Source of the DNA: an uncultured Lachnospiraceae bacterium
Lineage (GTDB): Bacteria > Bacillota_A > Clostridia > Lachnospirales > Lachnospiraceae
Direction: 5' to 3'
Length of the DNA: 6,179 bases
Assembly (NCBI GenBank): GCA_902783205.1
Contig: CACZQE010000206.1
Coordinates: 1-6,179 of the forward strand
Shown here: positions 1 to 6,179 of the stretch, one piece after another
Position numbering within the stretch: the first letter of the stretch is position 1
Layout: each line of letters begins with the position of its first letter
Made by a program: the position numbers and the translations under genes
The notes under the pieces: model-generated
What the model was told of the DNA's origin: nothing
Seen by the model: only the letters and a program-made list of their open reading frames with translations
Database searches by the model: none

Positions 1-376
1 AAATGTTCCGCTTCAGGATCTCGGCCTGATTCTGGCCGGCCATCTTCGAGAGCTTAGCCACCAGTTCCTCACTCTTTTTCTTAGTGATGAACTTGGAGGA
101 TTCCACTGCGTCAATCAGCAGCTTTAGTTCGGCAACGTCGTACTCCCGACTTATCAGGTTGTAGCGCTTCTGTGCAGACATCACTTCCTGGATTTCCATG
201 CCAAAAGAGCGCAGGGCTGCCACATCGGCAGGAATTGTTTGCCGGTGCGCTTTGATACCATACTCTTTTTCGAGGATCTCCATCAATTGTGCTGTCGTGA
301 GATAATGATCCTCATCGGTTCGTTCAAATAAGATTTTAGCCAGATATAACGGGCGAAGTTTGGGGTCCCTATCCAT
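1..376 (-). CDS. WYL-family transcriptional regulator, N-terminal part (3' end beyond the window)
   Basis: Only the first 125 codons are visible; the gene runs off the left edge. The start at 376 is fixed by an in-frame TAA at 383-385 just upstream and a GGGAG ribosome binding site 10 bases before the ATG. Residues 8-60 look like a DeoR/YafY-type winged helix-turn-helix: KLRPLYLAKILFERT leads into a helix with LTTAQLMEILEKEYGI, then a recognition-helix region HRQTIPADVAALRSFGMEI. Residues 77-122 (beginning YDVAELKLLIDAVESS, followed by a Lys-rich stretch) match the linker helices that normally precede the WYL domain in this family. The WYL domain itself should lie outside the window, so the assignment rests on the N-terminus alone. 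WYL proteins bind DNA as dimers and sense ligands; BrxR, a WYL protein, represses BREX in several bacteria. Here the gene sits after brxL on the same strand, so control of this BREX locus is plausible but inferred. It could instead be an unrelated regulator. Confidence 0.82.
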   Translation of the reverse strand, partial: MDRDPKLRPLYLAKILFERTDEDHYLTTAQLMEILEKEYGIKAHRQTIPADVAALRSFGMEIQEVMSAQKRYNLISREYDVAELKLLIDAVESSKFITKKKSEELVAKLSKMAGQNQAEILKRNI

Positions 377-386
377 TTCCTTTTAT

Positions 387-391
387 CTCCC
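387..391 (-). promoter_or_regulatory. Ribosome binding site deciding the WYL regulator start
   Basis: GGGAG on the minus strand lies 10 bases before the ATG at 376. The in-frame stop at 383-385 falls between this site and the start, so no longer N-terminus is possible. The purine run directly touching the ATG (AAAAGGAA) is too close to act as the main site. Confidence 0.55.
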
Positions 392-432
392 TAATTCTCA
401 ACCGGATTCTTGTCTGTAAGAGCTTTTCGAAA

Positions 433-1017
433 TCATTTCTGTCCGTTTTTCATCTGGTCTATTCTTACTTGAGCAGGAGCATAGCCTCCATCAAGTGCTT
501 GCTGATATGCTTTTAATGCATTTGCTCGATCTCCGGTATTCCTTAAGTATTCTCCAAGAACAAATGCTGCTTCAGGAACACCTTTATCTGCAGCGTCTGC
601 ATAATAGTGTATGGCAAGCCTTAGATCACGCTGAACGCCATTGCCGGTCATTAGCATATCCGCATAGCAACGCGAGCCGTTTCCATCTCCCAAGTCAGCT
701 GCCTTTTTATACCAGAACGCAGCCTGCTGTAAGTTATGCATTACATTTTCTGCAAAATCGCCCATCCACATGATTGCCGGAACATAGTCGAACTGTGATG
801 CAAGATTTCCCATCAGATCATATGCCCGATGGACATTCTCTTGTGAAGGGTTATTTAAGAGGCTCATGGCTTTTTTGTATTCTACATCGCAGATTTCAGA
901 TCGGGATTGAATATCGTCTCGGGAGAGTAGTTCCCTAATATCACGATCAAATTCCGTCTCAGTACTATTGACACGCTTTGTTTGTTCCTCTTTTTTCTTT
1001 CTGTTGAAGAGACCCAT
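433..1017 (-). CDS. Sel1-like repeat (SLR/TPR-type) protein, 194 aa
   Basis: The protein has no signal peptide and no membrane segment, so it is probably cytoplasmic. It opens with a basic stretch (MGLFNRKKKEEQ), then a charged linker to about residue 45. The rest is helical repeats of Sel1 type: a degenerate unit at about 60-78, then about 79-111 (PAIMWMGDFAE ... AAFWYKKAADLGD), about 114-147 (SRCYADMLMTGNGVQRD ... AIHYYADAADKG) and about 148-181 (PEAAFVLGEYLRN ... ALKAYQQALDGGY). The recurring A-x-x-x-Y-x-x-A-A/L-D-x-G pattern is the diagnostic feature. Such repeats are protein-interaction scaffolds and carry no enzymatic motif. The start at 1017 has an AAGGAG ribosome binding site 8 bases upstream. 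It begins 32 bases after the PC4-like gene ends, so co-transcription is likely. Its role beside BREX is unknown; a partner-binding or adaptor role is only a guess. Sampled stretches are AT-richer than pglZ and brxL. Confidence 0.88.
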   Translation of the reverse strand: MGLFNRKKKEEQTKRVNSTETEFDRDIRELLSRDDIQSRSEICDVEYKKAMSLLNNPSQENVHRAYDLMGNLASQFDYVPAIMWMGDFAENVMHNLQQAAFWYKKAADLGDGNGSRCYADMLMTGNGVQRDLRLAIHYYADAADKGVPEAAFVLGEYLRNTGDRANALKAYQQALDGGYAPAQVRIDQMKNGQK

Positions 1018-1049
1018 GATAACAGCTCCTTAATCAATATAATGGCAAG

Positions 1050-1586
1050 TCACTTTTTCTTCGGCAGATACCAGCCAGGCTGGCTTTTCGTTATTCTTCC
1101 ACCTTTTTCGCTGAAATAGAACTTATATCCGAGTTCACCGCAGGCGGTCATCACAGAATCCAACTCATGGCCACCAACGATCCATAAGGCGCCACCTTTT
1201 TCGCGCTTGTCAATGAATTCAATACCCTTTTCTTTAAGCAGGGAATAGAGCGCCTCATCGGACAGCTGCTCTGGTTCATCTTCTGTCAAAGCAGGCATTT
1301 CGAATTGCCCCGATTTGTCTGCTTTATATGCTTCAGGATACAAGTCAATAGTGATCCCTTCACCGCCATCCTTGAAGCATTCCTTTAATACAGCGAGTAA
1401 GACTTTTGCTTCTTCGTCATCAAATGAAATACCTTTTCTCGACGTCGTATGGTCGAGCGACCATTCTCTGAGATCATAGACAAAAGGACCATTATTGATA
1501 GAAACAATATTCAGTTCCTTTTGCCAGTTGCCCTCGTTGTTTGAAATAGTACCAATCTGCTTAATGACTCTGATATCTTCTTTCAT
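1050..1586 (-). CDS. PC4/YdbC-like ssDNA-binding protein with an added C-terminal domain, 178 aa
   Basis: Residues about 5-70 resemble the bacterial YdbC/PC4 (transcriptional coactivator p15) fold: an IKQIGTIS strand, then WQKELNIVSINNG, then VYDLREWS, then KGISFDDEEAKVLLAVLKE. The W-x-K-E-L-N, Y-D-[IL]-R-E-W and KGI-[ST]-x-x-x-E-E-A signatures are typical. Members of this family bind single-stranded DNA as dimers through a curved beta sheet. YdbC proteins are often only about 70-80 aa, so the remainder is extra. An acidic linker (about 95-108) leads to a second compact module (about 108-175) with GGALWIVGG at 131-139 and GGRITKSQPGWYL at 162-174. I recall similar GALW-x-x-GG / GGR-x-T-K-x-x-P-x-W tails on other Firmicutes DNA-related proteins but cannot name the family. 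The start has AGAGGTGG 6 bases upstream and lies 23 bases after the brxL stop, implying translation from the BREX transcript. Function in defence is inferred only from position. Confidence 0.8.
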   Translation of the reverse strand: MKEDIRVIKQIGTISNNEGNWQKELNIVSINNGPFVYDLREWSLDHTTSRKGISFDDEEAKVLLAVLKECFKDGGEGITIDLYPEAYKADKSGQFEMPALTEDEPEQLSDEALYSLLKEKGIEFIDKREKGGALWIVGGHELDSVMTACGELGYKFYFSEKGGRITKSQPGWYLPKKK

Positions 1587-1609
1587 TTGAATCCACCTCT
1601 GATATTGTT

Positions 1610-3682
1610 TTATTCAACACCCAAGGCCTTGAAAACGGCATCCTCTGCGCTCTGATAAGGTATGATCTGAAACGCTGCCATAAGATCTGCCGGGACAGTC
1701 ACAAAGTCAACCATCGATGTCGCAGGAATGAGCACCTTCTTTGCCCCACTGTCCAAGCATACCTGCAGCGCATTTGCTAGTTCAGGCACTTTCTGAATAG
1801 AGCCACTAATACTAATTTCTCCAAGCACGGCAGCAGAGCTAAGCACAGGCTTGCTCAGGGCAATCGAACAGAGAGCAATCAATGTGGGAAGACCAAGTTT
1901 ACTGGTCATTCCGATTCCCTGAAGATCCTGATAGTTGATGATGTAATCCTTTAGGGATGTGCTTATGGACCCGCTAATGTGTTGCCCATTCGCTTTCAAG
2001 AAGTTGTAAGCTGTATTGCAGGCTTCCCGACATTCCCGATCAGAGCCAATACCGGTGTATGTAAATTTCCCGTTACCGGGCAGCATCTGGCTTTCCAAAC
2101 GGAAGACACCGATCATTCCGCTCTTGCCTTGTGCGACCGTATAGACTTGTCCAGGATTGCAAATACCTTCAGGAATTAGTTTCCCGCCACCTTGCTCCGG
2201 TACTGCTACGTAATGCTCTTCGAATGTCTCATTGTCAATGTAGGAGAAGTTGACGTCATAGAACTCCATGCCGCCGAGCTTTTTGAGCTGTTCTTTCACT
2301 CTACGGCGCATCTCAAGGGCAATCTTAAGGATCTCTTCCAGGTCTTCTTTACTGAACTCACCATCCGGGTACACTAGCTTTAAGAGACCATCTACGGTTC
2401 TCCGAACGGCGATTGTATCCCGCTGGTTCAGATTCTTGCCGAGGCGATAATACCGGTCCAGGGCATCGCCATACTGTTCTTTTCTCAGTTCACGGACAAA
2501 CTCTGCAAAGTAATCCGTGATGAATCCGTAATCACCGGTAAAGTGCTCCGGCCTGAATTTAGGAATCTCCCAGCCAGGCAGATAGCAGTGGATTCGATCC
2601 AAAAAAGCAGTATCAGTGCCCATTTCCGGAGGGAATGGATCAAACAGGCTGGACGTTTTCAAAAGCACATCAACGCTCTGATTGATGTTACCGACAAAGA
2701 CCATCGAAGCAGAGGCAGCTTTTTCTTCCTTGCCACGGGCAAAAGACCCGGACGCCATGTAATCTTTCATGATCTGGACGCCGTCTTTGTCCTTGAAACG
2801 AATTCCGGCAACCTCATCAAACGCAACGCAGTCCCATAAGCCAACAAGGCCAACGGTCTTTCTGCCCATGTTATAAAACAGGTTTGCGACCGTGGTCTGG
2901 CCGCCAGAAACCAGAATGCTGTTCGGTGAAATCTCTTTGTAAAGATGGGACTTACCTGTGCTCCTTGGGCCAAGCTCACATAGGTTATAGTTGTTCTCAA
3001 TAAGAGGAATGCACCGGATCAACAGGAGCCATTTCTCACGATAGGAGAGCTCGTCCGGTTCCATGCCAATAGACCGAAGGATCACGTCGATCCACTCGTC
3101 CTTAGTGAAAGCCTTGCGTCCTTCCTTAAGTTCATTAATGTCAATATGCGGCATCTGAATCGGAGTCAGATTATTGATCGTAATCGGATAAGATCCACTG
3201 CGATCATCCTCTTCAGCATAACTGTCATACTCTAACCGGACGATACACCAGATACCACCGCAAAGCAGCCGATCAAAACGCTCCGGGTACTCCTCGCTAA
3301 TGGGAACGCCGGAAAGCCCGAGATTTGAAAAGTCCGCCAGGTAGCAGTCGTGCTTCAAATCAAGGCGCACGGTAATCATATCGATGACGGTATGGCTGCC
3401 GTTTCTTCTTAAGACAGAAAGGATTTTTTGCGCCTCATCCGGGCGAACAAAGTTATCCGCCAGAATACGCTTTACCGTCTGTACGCCGGACTCTATTACT
3501 TCCGGATCGTCGGAACTGCAGTACTGACCCAGCAAAAACTCCAGTACATATACCGGCACATTAGCGCCTTCTTTGATCTTTTTCGTCAGATCTTTTCGAA
3601 CAATCTTCCCATCAAAATGATTACGGAGTTTTTCCTTGATCTCATCGCGGGAAGACGCTTCCCTTGTGGTTCCTTCAAACAT
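1610..3682 (-). CDS. brxL: BREX type 1 protein BrxL (AAA+ ATPase with Lon-like C-terminal domain), 690 aa
   Basis: This is a complete gene of the usual BrxL length (about 680-690 aa). The N-terminal third (about 1-200) is the BrxL-specific region. The AAA+ core follows: Walker A GPRSTGKS at 238-245 (K244), Walker B with VAFDE (D289, E290), a sensor-1-like GNIN at 331-334 (N332) and a possible arginine finger in DRIH (R363). The C-terminus (about 540-690) is Lon-protease-like, with LGEISISGSIQKV and GAKKVLIP. By eye the Lon catalytic Lys aligns with A636, and the catalytic Ser falls at or next to S594/K595. The domain is therefore probably not a working Ser-Lys protease, in keeping with BrxL being described as a DNA-binding, ring-forming ATPase. 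In BREX, BrxL is needed for phage restriction but not for host methylation. The start at 3682 has GAGGAAGG 7 bases upstream, placed in the 15-base gap after the pglZ stop, so the two genes are tightly co-transcribed. Confidence 0.96.
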   Translation of the reverse strand: MFEGTTREASSRDEIKEKLRNHFDGKIVRKDLTKKIKEGANVPVYVLEFLLGQYCSSDDPEVIESGVQTVKRILADNFVRPDEAQKILSVLRRNGSHTVIDMITVRLDLKHDCYLADFSNLGLSGVPISEEYPERFDRLLCGGIWCIVRLEYDSYAEEDDRSGSYPITINNLTPIQMPHIDINELKEGRKAFTKDEWIDVILRSIGMEPDELSYREKWLLLIRCIPLIENNYNLCELGPRSTGKSHLYKEISPNSILVSGGQTTVANLFYNMGRKTVGLVGLWDCVAFDEVAGIRFKDKDGVQIMKDYMASGSFARGKEEKAASASMVFVGNINQSVDVLLKTSSLFDPFPPEMGTDTAFLDRIHCYLPGWEIPKFRPEHFTGDYGFITDYFAEFVRELRKEQYGDALDRYYRLGKNLNQRDTIAVRRTVDGLLKLVYPDGEFSKEDLEEILKIALEMRRRVKEQLKKLGGMEFYDVNFSYIDNETFEEHYVAVPEQGGGKLIPEGICNPGQVYTVAQGKSGMIGVFRLESQMLPGNGKFTYTGIGSDRECREACNTAYNFLKANGQHISGSISTSLKDYIINYQDLQGIGMTSKLGLPTLIALCSIALSKPVLSSAAVLGEISISGSIQKVPELANALQVCLDSGAKKVLIPATSMVDFVTVPADLMAAFQIIPYQSAEDAVFKALGVE

Positions 3683-3697
3683 ATTGACACCTTCCTC

Positions 3698-6179
3698 TTA
3701 AACGGTAAAACCGAAGTCTCCGGCAAAAGCAATGTCCATGATCACTTCCCGGCGAAGTGTTTCAAGGCCAGTCTTGTCATCAAGCGCAATCAGATAGTAT
3801 TTCTTTGCCTTATTGTAGGTCTGGTTCTTGAATGTAAATCTTAAAGTGAATACTCTCTTGGTGGTTTCCGTTTCCTTGCTGTCAGCGTGGTACATGTTTT
3901 CGTTGGAAATCTTATTGCCATCTTCATCCATGAAGAAGACTCTGTAGGCCGTTTCCTTGACCGTATCACTTACAGCTTCGCTTTGCAGGAAATCAAGCTT
4001 GATGTTCAGGTTCGTGATCTTGTTTGTCAGGCTTACCAGGTCAATCGAGGCATTTACAGTATCCACACGGCTTCTCTCAGCCTTTACCTCAATGACGGGA
4101 ATAATCATTTCCTGAGGAGAGCATCCACCATGTACATAGTTCAGGCCAGCGCCAGGGACTTTGAACAGATCAGAGCCTACCGGGGAAAGCACATAACGGT
4201 ATTCTTCCTGCGACCGGAGATATGTGCTCATAGGGATTGACACAACTCCATCCAGCGCAAGGTTAGCATCAGAAATGGCATACCGTTTTCCGGCATTCTC
4301 AATACCGGAAATCTTATCGCTCTCGCTCAGTTTATCCCGTTTATAGATAAAACCATGATCCGCGGTGATGACAAAGCTATGCGTATTGCCTCGAGCGTTG
4401 ATATCTCTAATGAGTTTTATGATTTCAGTTACAGCCTCTTCGCAGGCGACAAAGACCTCGTTTTCAGAGGCCGGTTTGTCTCCCCGGGCGTCGATCTGGT
4501 TGTGATAAACATAGACTACGTCCTGCCCGGTCAGGATCTCCCGCATTTTTGCCTGGCTGCTGTTCTTGATCTCATCAAACTGGATGCAGCGACTATTCGG
4601 CTTTGCTGTTTGCAGGATTGCTTCACGCTGTTTGAGATCAGCGCAGGGAAGGCCATCGCACAACACTTTATAGTCATTGCTGATCGCAATTTCCTTATGC
4701 GGCAACAGCGCTGCCATACCGAAGCTTGTAATGGATGGCAACACGCTCTGCATGGCAGAGATCTTGGCTTCGCATCGTTCATCAGCCTGCAGTTTTTCAA
4801 AGAGTGTCCTTCCAACCTCATACCTCAGGGCATCGGAGATGATGACTACGACCCGTTCTTTTTTGAATTTCACGTATTTGCTGAAGAAATCGAGCTGATT
4901 GTCCAAGCGGGTATGTCCCTCATCCTCAACAAAGCTCTTGCTCCAGTTTGCCGTGATATTGTTCAGATACTCATTGGTATAGATATTCTCAACAAGCTCA
5001 CGGAGTTTTTCAAAAGCAGTACTATCCTCCAGCCGATCAAAGTAATAGTAGAAATACCGATACCTGCGATCGGTCTGATAATCCTTGTTGATATAGTTCT
5101 TGGCAACGGCGTCCACTCCGCTCACCGGTGAATACAGACCGGGAGAGATAATATGAAATGCATTCTCTAAAACGAAATAATCATCATGATACCGGCTTCC
5201 AAAGTGCTTCTTCCGCCGATAGGCACATATATCCGGGAGTGTTCGTCCATTCAGTCTTGCATCGACGTCCTCAGCTTCCAGCCGGCCAATGATCCACTTG
5301 ATCAAGACTTCATCGACGCCTGCAAACACGGTACAGTCAAGCAGGTCTTCAGGCTGCATGGAATCCAGAGCCTTTTTCGCGTCCAGGGTCCGGTACATCT
5401 TCTCGGACAGAGCATCAAAGTTCTTGCCATAGATCAGACTGTTCATCAGATTATCCATGAAGGCGAGGACATTACCAGGCTTATAGGAGATGAACTTCTG
5501 CCAGCTGGCCGGGACATCCGTGTGGATCGTCTTCTGCGTATACGTCACGAACAAAGTCATGACCAACTTTTCCAATGACGGGTCCGAATCCGAATAACCG
5601 AACACGCTGTCGCAGTGCTGCCAGAAAGCCTCATCAAGTCCATATTTTGCGAATTCAGCCAAGTCCTTATTCTCTTCGAACTCACCGTCCGACAGAACGC
5701 AACGAACAACCTCCTCAAAAGAAGCTGTTTTGCTCTTGCAGAGGACGCTCATCATGGCGTCTTCGATGATACTGTCAGTGTAACTGTCAAGCTCAAAGGC
5801 GTAGAAGGCCTGGGTACGCTCTTTGCTGTTAAAGAATGTGATATACTTCTGGATCGTCGGTTTGCAGCGCTCAGAGATCCCCAGGTCAATACACAGAAGA
5901 GAGGTTCTGTCCGCAAAGAATTCCTTGGAATAACGGATCGTATCTGCAAGGTGATTCTCTCGAATATCCGGCTTCGGGAACGGAGCGTAGATCAGGTAAT
6001 TTGTCGTAGTATCCTCCCGTTCCAGGAAGTACTTGATGGCGAACTGATTATCCCGTTCGAGGTGAAGGGTCTTCGCATTCTTCAGTTCGAGCGTATCTAT
6101 ATCTTCTTCGAACTCACCATTCGCGTCATACCAGAAGATCAGCTTTCGAACGCTTCCGGTAAACTCATCGTTTAGCTTA
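3698..6179 (-). CDS. pglZ: BREX type 1 protein PglZ (alkaline phosphatase superfamily), 5' end beyond the window
   Basis: The open frame covers 826 codons and runs off the right edge. The first ATG inside the window (5755) is internal, because 141 upstream codons translate into typical PglZ sequence: KLIFWYDANGEFEEDID at 12-28, NYLIYAPFPKPD, and TSLLCIDLGISERC. Type A PglZ is roughly 830-850 aa, so probably only about 5-15 residues are missing. Numbering from the edge, the superfamily core shows VVVIISDALRYEVG (D449, metal-site region), LPSITSFGMAALLP (T484, the likely nucleophile-equivalent), YHNQIDARGD at 558-566, ITADHGF (D607, H608) and YVHGGCSPQEMIIP (HGG at 683-685). The C-terminus is a beta-rich tail ending near MDIAFAGDFGF, as is usual in this family. 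PglZ is a core BREX component needed with PglX, BrxC and BrxB for site-specific methylation and defence; its exact chemistry is less settled, with metal-dependent phosphodiesterase or nuclease activity reported for a homologue. The frame shows no stop or frameshift. brxL follows after 15 bases. Confidence 0.97.
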   Translation of the reverse strand, partial: KLNDEFTGSVRKLIFWYDANGEFEEDIDTLELKNAKTLHLERDNQFAIKYFLEREDTTTNYLIYAPFPKPDIRENHLADTIRYSKEFFADRTSLLCIDLGISERCKPTIQKYITFFNSKERTQAFYAFELDSYTDSIIEDAMMSVLCKSKTASFEEVVRCVLSDGEFEENKDLAEFAKYGLDEAFWQHCDSVFGYSDSDPSLEKLVMTLFVTYTQKTIHTDVPASWQKFISYKPGNVLAFMDNLMNSLIYGKNFDALSEKMYRTLDAKKALDSMQPEDLLDCTVFAGVDEVLIKWIIGRLEAEDVDARLNGRTLPDICAYRRKKHFGSRYHDDYFVLENAFHIISPGLYSPVSGVDAVAKNYINKDYQTDRRYRYFYYYFDRLEDSTAFEKLRELVENIYTNEYLNNITANWSKSFVEDEGHTRLDNQLDFFSKYVKFKKERVVVIISDALRYEVGRTLFEKLQADERCEAKISAMQSVLPSITSFGMAALLPHKEIAISNDYKVLCDGLPCADLKQREAILQTAKPNSRCIQFDEIKNSSQAKMREILTGQDVVYVYHNQIDARGDKPASENEVFVACEEAVTEIIKLIRDINARGNTHSFVITADHGFIYKRDKLSESDKISGIENAGKRYAISDANLALDGVVSIPMSTYLRSQEEYRYVLSPVGSDLFKVPGAGLNYVHGGCSPQEMIIPVIEVKAERSRVDTVNASIDLVSLTNKITNLNIKLDFLQSEAVSDTVKETAYRVFFMDEDGNKISNENMYHADSKETETTKRVFTLRFTFKNQTYNKAKKYYLIALDDKTGLETLRREVIMDIAFAGDFGFTV

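Larger units (their letters stand above)
1..6179 (-). other. 3' part of a BREX type 1 defence operon with an accessory tail
   Basis: The five genes are co-directional with gaps of 15, 23, 32 and 56 bases. None of the gaps holds a GC-rich hairpin followed by a T run on the minus strand, and none holds a convincing -35/-10 pair. The simplest reading is one transcript starting right of the window (expected brxA, brxB, brxC, pglX) and continuing through pglZ and brxL into three accessory genes. The 56-base gap (377-432) is the most likely place for an extra weak promoter, but I could not identify one. Confidence 0.65.

Noticed and set aside
377..432. Possible terminator or promoter between the Sel1 and WYL genes
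   Set aside because: Only a weak TCTT/AAGA pairing and a short TTTCGAAA palindrome are present, with no stable stem plus T run. The TTACAG-like element has no convincing -10 partner at normal spacing.
495..773. Plus-strand 92-codon frame
   Set aside because: It is antisense to the Sel1 repeats. Its Leu-rich translation is what repeated Ala/Tyr/Gly-rich repeat codons give on the opposite strand.
1018..1049. TTATAT as a -10 box for a separate Sel1 promoter
   Set aside because: There is no -35-like element at suitable spacing, and the element lies too close to the ribosome binding site to be persuasive.
2767..3000. Minus-strand 77-codon frame inside brxL
   Set aside because: It overlaps the Walker A/Walker B region of brxL in another frame and has no recognisable motif.
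3428..3844. Plus-strand open frame spanning the brxL/pglZ junction
   Set aside because: It is antisense to both the brxL start and the pglZ end, and the minus-strand genes with their ribosome binding site explain the region fully.
4355..5131. Plus-strand open frame of 258 codons
   Set aside because: It lies wholly antisense to the conserved core of pglZ. Its translation resembles no family I recognise, and the minus-strand frame has all the expected PglZ motifs. It is a by-product of pglZ codon use.
5615..6175. Plus-strand open frame of 186 codons
   Set aside because: It is antisense to the pglZ N-terminal region, which encodes clear PglZ sequence on the minus strand, and it shows no domain signature.

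Overview
All five genes in this window lie on the minus strand, so transcription runs from the right edge to the left edge. In transcription order they are: pglZ (5' end cut off by the right edge, 3698-6179), brxL (1610-3682), a PC4/YdbC-like single-stranded-DNA-binding protein with an extra C-terminal module (1050-1586), a Sel1-like repeat protein (433-1017), and the N-terminal part of a WYL-family transcriptional regulator (3' end cut off by the left edge, 1-376). The gaps are 15, 23, 32 and 56 bases, with no visible terminator hairpin in any of them. Each internal gene has its own purine-rich ribosome binding site, so the set reads as one operon or its tail.

The adjacent pglZ and brxL are the distal core pair of a BREX type 1 phage-defence locus (usual order brxA-brxB-brxC-pglX-pglZ-brxL). 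The genes brxA, brxB, brxC and pglX should lie beyond the right edge and cannot be seen here. PglZ keeps the alkaline-phosphatase-superfamily motifs, and BrxL keeps complete AAA+ ATPase motifs plus a C-terminal Lon-like domain that seems to lack the Lon catalytic Lys.

The less familiar part is what follows brxL. A PC4-type protein, a Sel1 protein and a WYL regulator follow without a break and in the same direction. The first two are noticeably more AT-rich than pglZ and brxL, which suggests a separately acquired accessory cassette. PC4-like proteins bind ssDNA, and some WYL proteins (PafBC) sense ssDNA, so this tail may be a sensing or regulatory add-on to BREX. That is inference from context, not something the sequence proves.

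The organism is most likely a Firmicutes bacterium, probably a gut-type Clostridia relative. This rests on the strong AGGAGG-like ribosome binding sites, the YdbC-type PC4 protein, moderate GC content and the style of the protein sequences. No tRNA, rRNA, CRISPR array, insertion sequence or direct repeat was seen, and no gap between genes exceeds 56 bases.
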